Positions 19,195 to 27,518 of a stretch of 54,875 bases of DNA are shown here, one piece after another. Within the stretch, counting starts at the first letter, position 1; each line of letters begins with the position of its first letter. The stretch comes from an uncultured Prochlorococcus sp. (GTDB taxonomy: Bacteria > Cyanobacteriota > Cyanobacteriia > PCC-6307 > Cyanobiaceae). The DNA is taken from assembly GCA_902564535.1 (NCBI GenBank), contig CACFBG010000007.1:1-54875 (forward strand). The letters run 5' to 3'. The notes beneath the pieces are model-generated. The model saw nothing but the letters and a program-made list of their open reading frames with translations, ran no database searches and had not been told where the DNA came from. Both the position numbers and the translations under genes were made by a program.

Positions 19195-20343
19195 TCAAGA
19201 AAGAATATCTGATGCTGCATTAATGCCACTGCCAATTGGGGAATTAGTAATTCCCATAGAGTGAAGTGTGGCTTCTATTGCACTAATAACAGTAATAATA
19301 TCCCGATCATTAACAAAACCAAGATGTCCTATCCTAAATACTTTTCCTTTTAAATGGTCTTGTCCGCCTGCAAGAAGAATGTCATATTTTTCTTTAATAT
19401 GCTTTCGAATTACCTCAGCATCTATATTGGTTGGTGCTATTGCTGTTATTGCAGGACTACTATTTTCTTCTTCTGCAAAGAGGGGCATTTTAATTGCTTT
19501 CATAGCTGCTTGTATCGCTTTTTTATGACGCTTATGCCTTTCAAATATTGAATTTAAACTTTCTTTTTGCATCATATCTAAGGATTTTTCAAGAGCAAAA
19601 TACAAGTTGACCGAAGGAGTAAAAGGACTACTATCATTTTTTATTGTTTTTTGATATGGACTTAAATCTAAATAGAATTTTGGGAGATTAGATGTTTTTT
19701 GAGCCGTCCAAGCTCTTTCACTCATTGCAACAAAGCTTAGTCCGGGTGGGATCATGTAGCCCTTTTGTGATCCTGATGCGATTACATCTAAGTTCCATTT
19801 ATCCATGGGGACGTCGCAAGCTCCCAGGCTTGTAACACAATCAACAATTGACAGTGCTTGTTTGTGAGCGCGAATATGTTTGCTAATTGTTTCTAAATCA
19901 TTCAGTACACCGGTTGATGTCTCTGAATGAGTAAAAATAACCGCTTTTATTTCTTTCTCAGTATCCTTTTCAAGAATCTCTTTAATTTCATTTGGATTGA
20001 GTGCTTTGCCCCACTCTGCTTTAACTACTTGCACATTGAGTCCATATGCCTTTGCAACTTTGACCCACCTTTGACCAAACTTGCCATTATCACCACATAT
20101 AACTTTATCGCCTTTGCTCAAGGTATTAATAATTCCTGCTTCCATAGCAGCTGTTCCACTTCCAGTGATAGTAAGTACATCATTAGTGGTTTGATGTAAC
20201 CATTTAAGTTGACTGCTTGTTTTTTTAATTATTTCTTGAAATTCAGAACTGCGATGACCAATAGGATGTCGACCTAATGCAGTAAGAACACTTTCTGGGA
20301 CAGGAGTTGGTCCTGGGATCATCAGGGTTAGTTTGTCCTGCAT
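19195..20343 (-). CDS. Class V aminotransferase (alanine/serine--glyoxylate aminotransferase type)
   Basis: A 382-aa PLP enzyme of the alanine-glyoxylate/serine-glyoxylate group. It begins LMIPGPTPVPESV, a signature of the group. GSGTAAMEA follows, then HSETSTGVLND, the Asp in IVDCVTSLGA, and the PLP lysine in SGSQKGYMIPPG. In cyanobacteria this gene is often mislabelled as a soluble hydrogenase small subunit. Likely role is glycine/serine or photorespiratory glyoxylate metabolism, but the exact substrate pair cannot be read from sequence. Its start overlaps the cbiD frame by 37 nt head-to-head. Confidence 0.9.
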   Translation of the reverse strand: MQDKLTLMIPGPTPVPESVLTALGRHPIGHRSSEFQEIIKKTSSQLKWLHQTTNDVLTITGSGTAAMEAGIINTLSKGDKVICGDNGKFGQRWVKVAKAYGLNVQVVKAEWGKALNPNEIKEILEKDTEKEIKAVIFTHSETSTGVLNDLETISKHIRAHKQALSIVDCVTSLGACDVPMDKWNLDVIASGSQKGYMIPPGLSFVAMSERAWTAQKTSNLPKFYLDLSPYQKTIKNDSSPFTPSVNLYFALEKSLDMMQKESLNSIFERHKRHKKAIQAAMKAIKMPLFAEEENSSPAITAIAPTNIDAEVIRKHIKEKYDILLAGGQDHLKGKVFRIGHLGFVNDRDIITVISAIEATLHSMGITNSPIGSGINAASDILS

Positions 20344-21566
20344 GGTCTCAGGGCTCAGAATTCACAATAATAAAAAATAATTGGGAATTTTTCTCTATCA
20401 ACAATTCTTTTATTGCTAATCAACACGGTTTCACTTTGCCAGTTTGGGTTGTGGCGGCTGCTAAGGCTGCTATGGAGGCTCTTTTAGGTCAAGAATTTGT
20501 GGCAGAGAAATTAATTCTTTTGCCTGGGGCGCAAAAAGATATCTCTGTTTTGGCTACATCTGCTTCTGTTCTTTCTTGTGGCAATGGAGCAATGGGTATT
20601 GCTCATTGCGATTCAAGATTGGCTCTGGACCTAACACGAAATCTGGAAATTTGGACTTTTATTCAGTGGAAGGACGTTTTGCCGCATTCTTCAGATGAAG
20701 ACGTCTGTTCCCGTGATGCTTGGATTGAAATTGTTGCCGGTAAAGGGGTAGGAAAAAATCAGCAGTCAGGAGAATTATGTATTTCAAAGTTTGCAAGACA
20801 ATTACTAGCATTAAATCTTCGCCCTTTAGTGCCAAAAGATCGCTCCATCAGATTGGAAATTGTTTTTCCTCGTGGGGAGAACTTAGCCTTAAAAACAAGT
20901 AATAAATCTTTTGGTGTAGTCGATGGTCTTGCACTGATTGGCACACAAGCAGAGGCATATGCAAGTGCTTCTCCTGATCAGTTGCAGCAAACATTAGAAG
21001 AATTGAGGATGCGATCTTGTGATTTTCCTATTGATAAGCCTTTGATATTTGTTATTGGTGAGAATGGATTAGACTTGGCATTATCATTAGGTATTCAGAA
21101 GAAATTTATTTTAAAAATAGGAAATTGGATTGGCCCTTTGATTGTGGCTGCTGCAGAAAATGGTATAAATCAATTACTTTTAATTGGATATCATGGAAAA
21201 TTAATTAAATTAGCGGGAGGAATATTTCATACTCATCATCATTTGGCTGATGCTCGATTAGAAGTCCTAGCGGCTCTTGCTGTCAGAAAAGGTTTTCCTA
21301 TAGACATTATTCAAGCAATTTTGACAAACGAGACCGTTGAAGATGCATTCCTTTATTTGCTATCAGAAGATCAAGATTTGGCTGAAGTTTTGTGGAATTT
21401 TTTAGCTGCTGAGGTTGAAATTAAAAGTACTCTCTATATTCGAAGGTATGGCTCATGGTCTATAAAAGTAGGAGCAGCTTTATTTGATCGTCAAAGAGAG
21501 TTGCGCTGGTTAGGCCCATTAGGTGGTAAACACTTGGCTTCATATGGAGTCTCCCGAAGAACCTAA
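20307..21566 (+). CDS. cbiD: Cobalt-precorrin-5B C1-methyltransferase
   Basis: CbiD methylates C1 of the corrin ring in the anaerobic cobalamin route, which picocyanobacteria use to make pseudocobalamin. Marks are GFTLPVWVVAAAKAAMEALLG (first 20 residues of that block), the Gly-rich loop VAGKGVGKNQ, IELEIVFPRGENLA-like segment RLEIVFPRGENLA, and GNWIGPLIVAAAENG then GYHGKLIKLAGGIFHTHHH. No ATG precedes the conserved block; TTG at 20307 is the first start but lies inside the divergent aminotransferase gene, so a shorter non-ATG start is possible. Confidence 0.9.
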   Translation: MVLGSSGLVCPAWSQGSEFTIIKNNWEFFSINNSFIANQHGFTLPVWVVAAAKAAMEALLGQEFVAEKLILLPGAQKDISVLATSASVLSCGNGAMGIAHCDSRLALDLTRNLEIWTFIQWKDVLPHSSDEDVCSRDAWIEIVAGKGVGKNQQSGELCISKFARQLLALNLRPLVPKDRSIRLEIVFPRGENLALKTSNKSFGVVDGLALIGTQAEAYASASPDQLQQTLEELRMRSCDFPIDKPLIFVIGENGLDLALSLGIQKKFILKIGNWIGPLIVAAAENGINQLLLIGYHGKLIKLAGGIFHTHHHLADARLEVLAALAVRKGFPIDIIQAILTNETVEDAFLYLLSEDQDLAEVLWNFLAAEVEIKSTLYIRRYGSWSIKVGAALFDRQRELRWLGPLGGKHLASYGVSRRT

Positions 21567-21625
21567 TTAATGCTTTCTAACTATCCTTTTGCTATGAGTT
21601 TTTCCTTTAGTGATCTTTAGTTCAT

Positions 21626-23212
21626 ATGCATTCTTCACATTTCAAGGATCAAAGGAAACCCTCTATTGTCATTCTTGACTTTGGGTCTCAATATTCTGAG
21701 CTCATAGCTCGGCGTGTCAGAGAAACCAATGTTTATTCATTGGTTATGAGTTACACCACTTCTGCTGAGGTACTTCAAGAGATTGCACCTAAGGGAATCA
21801 TTCTGAGCGGAGGACCTGCCTCTGTCTATTCAAAAGATGCACCAGTTTGCGACCCTTTGATTTGGAATTTAGGTATACCAGTGCTTGGAGTTTGTTATGG
21901 GATGCAGTTAATGGTTAAACAATTAGGGGGAGAGGTTGAAGCTGCTTCTGGTAAGGCTGAATATGGTAAAGCTTCTCTTTCCATTGATAATCCCAAAGGC
22001 TTATTAGAAAATATTATTGATGGTTCCGTGATGTGGATGAGTCATGGTGATTCAGTGAATACTCTGCCAGATGGTTTCATTCGTTTAGCTCATACTTCAA
22101 ATACTTTGGAAGCCGCAATAGCTTTATTTGATAAGCAATTATTTGGAGTTCAATTTCACCCTGAGGTGATTCATTCTTCTCAAGGAATAGATATCATTAG
22201 AAATTTTGTTTATAAGATTTGTACATGTAAGCCTGATTGGACTACAAATACTTTTATTGATGAGGCTATAGCACAAGTCCGAAAACAAGTTGGAAAAAAA
22301 AGGGTTTTATTAGCTTTATCTGGGGGCGTAGATTCATCAACGCTAGCATTTCTTTTGCATAAGGCAATTGGAGATCAACTGACATGTATGTTTATTGATC
22401 AGGGTTTTATGAGAAAAGGTGAGCCTGAATTCCTAATGAATTTCTTTGATAAAAAGTTTGATATCAATGTTGAATATATTAATGCTCGTAGTCGGTTCAT
22501 CAATAAACTTTTAGGCATTAAAGATCCAGAAGAAAAACGAAAGATAATTGGTGCTGAGTTTATTAGAGTCTTTGAAGAAGAAAGTAATAGATTAGGACCT
22601 TTTGATTATTTAGCTCAAGGAACTCTGTATCCAGATGTTATTGAAAGTGCAGGCACTAATTTAGATCCAAAAACAGGAGAAAGAGTCGCAGTCAAGATTA
22701 AAAGTCATCATAATGTAGGAGGCTTACCTAAAGATCTTCAATTTAAATTAGTTGAACCTCTTAGGCGTTTATTTAAAGATGAAGTTAGGAAAGTAGGGAA
22801 AGCTCTTGGGCTGCCAGATGAAATAGTACGACGACACCCTTTCCCAGGACCTGGACTAGCTATAAGGATTTTGGGAGAAGTTACTAGTGAAAAATTAAAT
22901 TGTTTGAGGGATGCAGATTTTATAGTTCGTGATGAAATTCGTAAGGCAGGCCTATATCATGAAATTTGGCAGGCTTTTGCCGTGTTACTTCCAGTATGTT
23001 CAGTTGGGGTAATGGGTGATAAGAGAACCTATGCTTGGCCAATAGTAATTCGTTGTGTCTCTAGTGAAGATGGAATGACAGCAGACTGGTCCCATTTGCC
23101 TTATGAATTATTAGAAAATCTATCTAATCGAATTGTTAATGAAGTAGAAGGAGTTAATAGAGTTGTTTTGGACATTACAAGTAAACCTCCAGGGACTATT
23201 GAATGGGAGTAG
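21626..23212 (+). CDS. guaA: GMP synthase (glutamine-hydrolysing)
   Basis: GuaA converts XMP to GMP. The 528-aa protein is the fused two-domain form. The N-terminal class I amidotransferase has the nucleophile Cys90 in GVCYGMQL and His/Glu in FHPEV. The ATP-pyrophosphatase domain begins at about 220 with the P-loop LSGGVDSST. The C-terminal dimerisation domain ends KPPGTIEWE. The start is ATG at 21626, 59 nt after cbiD on the same strand. Confidence 0.97.
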   Translation: MHSSHFKDQRKPSIVILDFGSQYSELIARRVRETNVYSLVMSYTTSAEVLQEIAPKGIILSGGPASVYSKDAPVCDPLIWNLGIPVLGVCYGMQLMVKQLGGEVEAASGKAEYGKASLSIDNPKGLLENIIDGSVMWMSHGDSVNTLPDGFIRLAHTSNTLEAAIALFDKQLFGVQFHPEVIHSSQGIDIIRNFVYKICTCKPDWTTNTFIDEAIAQVRKQVGKKRVLLALSGGVDSSTLAFLLHKAIGDQLTCMFIDQGFMRKGEPEFLMNFFDKKFDINVEYINARSRFINKLLGIKDPEEKRKIIGAEFIRVFEEESNRLGPFDYLAQGTLYPDVIESAGTNLDPKTGERVAVKIKSHHNVGGLPKDLQFKLVEPLRRLFKDEVRKVGKALGLPDEIVRRHPFPGPGLAIRILGEVTSEKLNCLRDADFIVRDEIRKAGLYHEIWQAFAVLLPVCSVGVMGDKRTYAWPIVIRCVSSEDGMTADWSHLPYELLENLSNRIVNEVEGVNRVVLDITSKPPGTIEWE

Positions 23213-23621
23213 CATTAACGTCTACTTTCCAGTGATAACTTGATTTATATGGTTTCACGTGGGTTTCACTTGCTATATTTAAAGATGAAATCCGTTGGTA
23301 TGACTGGGGGTTGAGGGTGCTGTTTTGCGATTGACTATTGAGTGGGATTAACAGATCCCTATAAAAATTAGTTGCAAGTTAAAATAGCAATTTTAGGTTA
23401 TATAATTAACTCAAGGAATCCTTTTCATAACTAGGTCTTATGGATTGTTTTTTCCTTGGAATTATTTAGAGGATAATAAGTTGTATTTCAGGAATTACAA
23501 TATTTTCAAAGTAATTATTAGGAATTCAGGGTAGTTATTAGAAAGTAGATGAAATCTATTGATTCTTGAAAAATAATTGTTTCATTGAACTATATTATTT
23601 CGGAAATAATTTATAGGACTG
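23213..23621. other. 409-nt non-coding spacer downstream of guaA
   Basis: No convincing protein frame is present; the longest ATG frames reach about 20 codons. Features seen are a tandem 8-nt repeat GGTTTCAC around 23253-23272 with a central CACGTG palindrome, a G-rich stretch (GACTGGGGGTTGAGGG) near 23303, and an imperfect repeat GTAATTATTAGGAA / GTAGTTATTAGAAA near 23513-23545. It may hold the promoter for the next gene or a small RNA, but I recognise no known RNA motif. Confidence 0.4.
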
Positions 23622-24281
23622 GTGCAAAGGCTTGTAAATAGATACCCTAGGCTACAAGCTTTCGGCGCATTGACAACAGCTCACACTCAGGATTTTCGTT
23701 TGCAGAAGCGTTTGCAGCAAGACAGCATTCTGTTAGCAGGAAAAACCGTATATATAAATCCTTTTTTGTATTGGCGTCGCTTTGATAGTAATACGGATAG
23801 ATGGCTTAGAGAACCAGGTCAACTCGGTGAAGATCAAATACGTATTAACAGGCGAAGATTTTACCCAGAGTTGGATTGGAATTTTTTAGAGGAAGAGGAA
23901 AGAGAAGTAAAGGATGCTGCTGTTGAAATGTTTTTAAAGAGTCTAGAATTAATAAGCACCTTTCATCCAGACTTAAGTGCAGGACAGCTTTTAGAAGTAG
24001 AAAGAAAAATGGCTGTAACGAAAAAAATTGCTTTTGAGCGTTGGGTAGCTAAGTCATTTAGAAGACGGTTTCAACAAGAATCTAGAGAGAAACAACGTTT
24101 TGCTCGAGAACGTTTTTGGCGTTCCTTGAAAGAATGGCTGACTTTAGAAACTACTCATAAAGCAGTCGGACCATTTGTTGCACTTCTTGTTTTGTCGGCA
24201 TTTGGTGGATGGTCAATAGGAGTATCTAATGTGAATTGCACCCCATTTTCGATGCCTACTGAGCAAAATGTAGTTAGATAA
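23622..24281 (+). CDS. Conserved protein of unknown function with a C-terminal membrane anchor
   Basis: A 219-residue protein starting at GTG with AGGA four bases upstream. The body is Arg/Glu-rich and helical, with a conserved-looking YINPFLYWRRFDSNTDRWLR (first 20 residues) at about 45-65 and an Arg-rich stretch near 145-170. One hydrophobic segment (AVGPFVALLVLSAFGGW) lies near 181-197. This suggests a cytoplasmic domain anchored in a membrane. I do not recognise a family function. It is 13 nt upstream of the next gene and likely forms an operon with it and mrdA. Confidence 0.72.
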   Translation: MQRLVNRYPRLQAFGALTTAHTQDFRLQKRLQQDSILLAGKTVYINPFLYWRRFDSNTDRWLREPGQLGEDQIRINRRRFYPELDWNFLEEEEREVKDAAVEMFLKSLELISTFHPDLSAGQLLEVERKMAVTKKIAFERWVAKSFRRRFQQESREKQRFARERFWRSLKEWLTLETTHKAVGPFVALLVLSAFGGWSIGVSNVNCTPFSMPTEQNVVR

Positions 24282-24294
24282 GAATTTATTGCAC

Positions 24295-24684
24295 ATGGAG
24301 GATGAATCTTTTAACCGTTTTCGCGTTTCTTTCATGCAAGATGTTCTTCCTTTAGGCTTGGCTATGGTTCAAAGGATTAGGAATGGCGGTGCAGGTAAAG
24401 TGATTGAAGTATTTACTACTAATGAAGACCCTTTAAATGAACTTCGTGTTGAAGGAGAAAGTGCGGCGAAAGATCTTCGTGAACGTTTAGATAAAGTCAG
24501 TCCAGGGTTAGGTAATCCTGTTATGGAAGTCTCAGTCAACGTAGATGTACCGCAAGATGTAAAAATTCAAGATGAAGATTCCTTAAAGGAATTGCTCAAT
24601 AAAATTGAACATAGACTTGATAATTTGAAGCAGTTGTTAGCATTAGAGTCGGCAGATGAAGTATCACCGAAGGAACAAGATTGA
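24295..24684 (+). CDS. Conserved cyanobacterial protein of unknown function
   Basis: A 129-aa protein from ATG at 24295 (a TTG two codons earlier is also in frame). RFRVSFMQDVLPLGLAMVQR is an amphipathic N-terminal helix. A short linker follows, then charged helices (SAAKDLRERLDKVSPGLG and LKELLNKIEHRLDNLKQLL), the second of which is coiled-coil-like. It has no cysteine, signal peptide or clear transmembrane span. It is sandwiched between the anchored protein and PBP2, 8 nt before the latter, which hints at a cell-envelope role without proving it. Confidence 0.7.
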   Translation: MEDESFNRFRVSFMQDVLPLGLAMVQRIRNGGAGKVIEVFTTNEDPLNELRVEGESAAKDLRERLDKVSPGLGNPVMEVSVNVDVPQDVKIQDEDSLKELLNKIEHRLDNLKQLLALESADEVSPKEQD

Positions 24685-24692
24685 TGAAATAA

Positions 24693-26510
24693 ATGATTGA
24701 TAAATTTAAATATAATGCTGGTACTAATCAATCAAAAATACCACTAATTAATCAACCTGCAATATTATTATTTTTAGTCATTTTCTTATCTTCAGGAATG
24801 ATTTTAAGATTATTTTGGCTTCAGATTATTCAAGGCTCTTTTTATAAAAAATTATCTGATGAAAATAGAATTAGATTAGTTTCTCGTGCTCCAGTTCGAG
24901 GTCGATTATTGGATAAAAATAATAAGGTCATTGCTGATAGTAGACTTTCTTATACTCTATCTATTCAGCCTCGCCTCGTTAATGCTAAAAGATGGCCTTT
25001 ATTAAGAAAGCGCCTTTCTAAATTTTTAAATTTATCTGAGAAAGAGCTTCAAGCTCAATTTACTAAAAGTTATAGGAAAGATCCATTAAGAATTATACTT
25101 GCTAATAATTTAGACACAACACAAGTTCTTCGTTTTAAAGAACAAGAAGCAACCCTTAAGGGTGCACAAGTAGACGTTGAGTTACTGCGATATTACCCAT
25201 ATGGGTCACTGGCGTCTCATTTGATTGGTTATACCCAACCAATAACCGCAAGTGAATTCAAAATTTTGTCAAAAAAAGGATATTTAATTGCTGATCGTAT
25301 TGGTCGTATAGGCGTAGAAGCAGCCTATGAGCCTCATCTTCGAGGGCAATGGGGAGGTGAAATGTTAGAGGTTGATGCATTAGGAAGTATTCAAAGAAGT
25401 TTAGGGATTAAACCATCCGTCCCTGGTAAGGATTTACAATTAACTATTGACCTTGTTTTACAGCAATCTGCTGAAAAAGCATTAGCTGATAAGAAGGCAG
25501 GTGCAATAGTCGCACTTGATCCAAGGACTGGAGCAATAAGAGCAATGGCTAGTAAGCCAACTTTTGATCCAAATTTCTTTTCGCAATCATTTACTTCACA
25601 GAAAGATTATGATTATTTATTTTCTTCGCCTAAAAAACCGTTATTTAATAGGGCCTTAAATGCTTATGACCCTGGTAGCACTTGGAAGCCAGTGACTGGT
25701 ATGGCAGGAATGGAGACAGGGCAATTCCCTCCAGAGATTATGTTAAAAACTACTTCTTGTATCAAGTATGGGGCTCATTGTTTTCGTGAACATAATGGTA
25801 AAGGTTTTGGTTTAATTGGTTATGAAGATGCTTTGAAATTTTCAAGTAATACTTTTTTCTATCAAGTTGGAGTGGGCGTTGGTTCTGAAGCTTTATATGA
25901 TGCTGCGATAAAGTTAGGCTTTAATAATTTAACAGGAATAGAATTAGATTTTGAAGAAGGGAAAGGATTAGTTGGAAATAAAAAATGGGCTACACAAGGT
26001 AGAGGTTGGTCTGAACCTGGCAAAACTCCTTGGATACCAGAAGACATTGCAAGCGCATCTATTGGTCAAGCGGTAGTTCAGGTAACTCCATTACAGCTTG
26101 CTCGTGCTTATGCTGTTTTTGCAAATGGAGGCTATTTGATTACTCCACATCTTGCTTCACGTGGAATTGATTGGACATCAATGAAATATCGTAAAAAAGT
26201 AGATATTAAAGAAAAAACTTTAGAAACTCTTCGACGAGGTTTAAGAGCAGTTGCAGACTCAGGTACTGGTTGGGCTATTACGGCGAATTTACCTAATCTT
26301 CCACCAGTTGCAGGGAAAACCGGAACTGCTGAGGACAGTACAGGAGGCCCTGATCATTCTTGGTTTGTTTGTTTCGCTCCATATGATGCATCGGAGATTG
26401 TGATAGTTGCTTTTGCTCAAAACACTCCTGGAGGAGGATCTGTTCATGCGTTGCCTATGGCTCGTCAAGTGTTACAAGCTTGGAATCAACTAAAAAAAAG
26501 TAATCCTTAG
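24693..26510 (+). CDS. mrdA: Penicillin-binding protein 2 (elongation transpeptidase)
   Basis: PBP2 is the monofunctional class B transpeptidase of the elongasome. The 605-aa protein has a short cytoplasmic N-terminus, one membrane span (about 23-45), a dimerisation domain beginning RAPVRGRLLDKNNKVIADSR, and a C-terminal transpeptidase domain. All three active-site motifs are visible: SxxK in DPGSTWKP, SxN in KFSSNTFFYQ, and KTG in AGKTGTAED. It is the last gene of a three-gene run on the plus strand. Confidence 0.95.
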   Translation: MIDKFKYNAGTNQSKIPLINQPAILLFLVIFLSSGMILRLFWLQIIQGSFYKKLSDENRIRLVSRAPVRGRLLDKNNKVIADSRLSYTLSIQPRLVNAKRWPLLRKRLSKFLNLSEKELQAQFTKSYRKDPLRIILANNLDTTQVLRFKEQEATLKGAQVDVELLRYYPYGSLASHLIGYTQPITASEFKILSKKGYLIADRIGRIGVEAAYEPHLRGQWGGEMLEVDALGSIQRSLGIKPSVPGKDLQLTIDLVLQQSAEKALADKKAGAIVALDPRTGAIRAMASKPTFDPNFFSQSFTSQKDYDYLFSSPKKPLFNRALNAYDPGSTWKPVTGMAGMETGQFPPEIMLKTTSCIKYGAHCFREHNGKGFGLIGYEDALKFSSNTFFYQVGVGVGSEALYDAAIKLGFNNLTGIELDFEEGKGLVGNKKWATQGRGWSEPGKTPWIPEDIASASIGQAVVQVTPLQLARAYAVFANGGYLITPHLASRGIDWTSMKYRKKVDIKEKTLETLRRGLRAVADSGTGWAITANLPNLPPVAGKTGTAEDSTGGPDHSWFVCFAPYDASEIVIVAFAQNTPGGGSVHALPMARQVLQAWNQLKKSNP

Positions 26511-26541
26511 AAAATCTTGAATAGTTTGTTGGTTTAGTTTG

Positions 26542-26757
26542 TTAAATATGAACAACTTTATTCTCTTCATATAACTTTTGATCTAAAAAATTTTTTGCTT
26601 GTGATAATGAGCATATTGATGTACGAAATGGAAGTATAATCATTGGGCTACGTATTGGTCTGATCAGCCAAGTTTGATTGTGTTGTTTTAGAAGTAGAAA
26701 TCCTCGATATTGAACAGTCGTTTCTTCTTCGTGAGAATTAAGGTTCATTGTATTCAT
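26542..26757 (-). CDS. Small conserved picocyanobacterial protein
   Basis: A 71-aa basic protein: YRGFLLLKQHNQTWLIRPIR, then SPMIILPFRTSICSLSQAK and a C-terminal helix. The compact beta-rich pattern followed by a helix looks like a real folded domain, and similar short proteins occur in marine picocyanobacteria. Function unknown. The start could be the first ATG (26757) or the one three codons later. It converges on mrdA with a 31-nt gap. Confidence 0.6.
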   Translation of the reverse strand: MNTMNLNSHEEETTVQYRGFLLLKQHNQTWLIRPIRSPMIILPFRTSICSLSQAKNFLDQKLYEENKVVHI

Positions 26758-26805
26758 AGTAGGATTTATTATTTGAAATCCTCAATAACACAATATATGG
26801 TGTTG

Positions 26806-26907
26806 ATGGAAATTGCACTTTTTCTATTCTCATTATGTCTTTTGATACTGACATTTGAGATATGTGTACGATTAGAACCTTTTAAGAATCTCCAAGTTTG
26901 TCCTTAG
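26806..26907 (+). CDS. Possible very small membrane peptide
   Basis: A 33-codon frame from ATG 26806 encodes MEIALFLFSLCLLILTFEIC then VRLEPFKNLQVCP. It has one strong hydrophobic segment and a polar tail, like the many single-span peptides of photosynthetic membranes. I do not recognise it as any known PSI, PSII or cytochrome b6f subunit. There is no good ribosome-binding site. An upstream ATG at 26797 and a longer frame that overlaps the neighbouring gene are alternatives. Confidence 0.22.
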   Translation: MEIALFLFSLCLLILTFEICVRLEPFKNLQVCP

Positions 26908-26946
26908 ATTAATTATTAAATAAATTTTTTATTTTAGATGTGATTT

Positions 26947-27471
26947 CTATAAGTCAAGTTTTTTCATTTGCATCAATCGATCAATGAGATCAGAGATTGA
27001 TTCGTCTTTTGCAGGCTTTTGATAATTGCTCATTAATTGTCTTCCAACAACTTGTGCCCCGAGATGAGTAAGTTGAATTCTCAATGATAATAATAGTTCC
27101 ATACCACCACCTCCAGAGAAACTTGCCATTGCAATAGGTCTACCATTGAAGAGATTTCTAAAGTCATCTCCTTGGACTGATAGCCAGGCAATTAAACTTG
27201 TTAATACTGGTGGTATAGATCCGTTGTATTCAGGTGCACAAATTATCCAATGAGAGAAATTAGTGATTTTTTTATTCACTTCATCAATTTGATTAGGAAT
27301 TCCTTCTAATGCATGAGTTCTAGGATTATATAAAGGAAGGTCTAGAGTCGTTAAATCAATTAATTGAGATTTAATTGACTTCTCTTTTGAGGTATTGAGA
27401 AATCGATTGGCTAATTTTAAATTTTCACCATTGCTTGCAGCAATAATAAGTAATTGATTAGATGAAGTCAT
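26947..27471 (-). CDS. NADPH-dependent FMN reductase family protein
   Basis: A 174-aa flavodoxin-fold protein. LLIIAASNGENLKLAN at the N-terminus is the phosphate-binding loop of the FMN_red family, and the flavin-contacting APEYNGSIPPVLTSLIAWL is a family signature. Substrate may be free FMN, quinones or azo compounds; the sequence does not decide. It lies 47 nt downstream of flv1 on the same strand, so it may be cotranscribed and supply or exchange electrons with the flavodiiron proteins. Confidence 0.88.
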   Translation of the reverse strand: MTSSNQLLIIAASNGENLKLANRFLNTSKEKSIKSQLIDLTTLDLPLYNPRTHALEGIPNQIDEVNKKITNFSHWIICAPEYNGSIPPVLTSLIAWLSVQGDDFRNLFNGRPIAMASFSGGGGMELLLSLRIQLTHLGAQVVGRQLMSNYQKPAKDESISDLIDRLMQMKKLDL

Positions 27472-27518
27472 TTTAATATTGAAAATTGAGTCTTAATTAA
27501 TTCTATGTGATTATATTC

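Noticed and set aside
23213-23621. 6S RNA or another known small RNA in the guaA spacer
   Set aside because: I could not lay out the long closed stem with a central bubble and see no recognised motif; left as unexplained.
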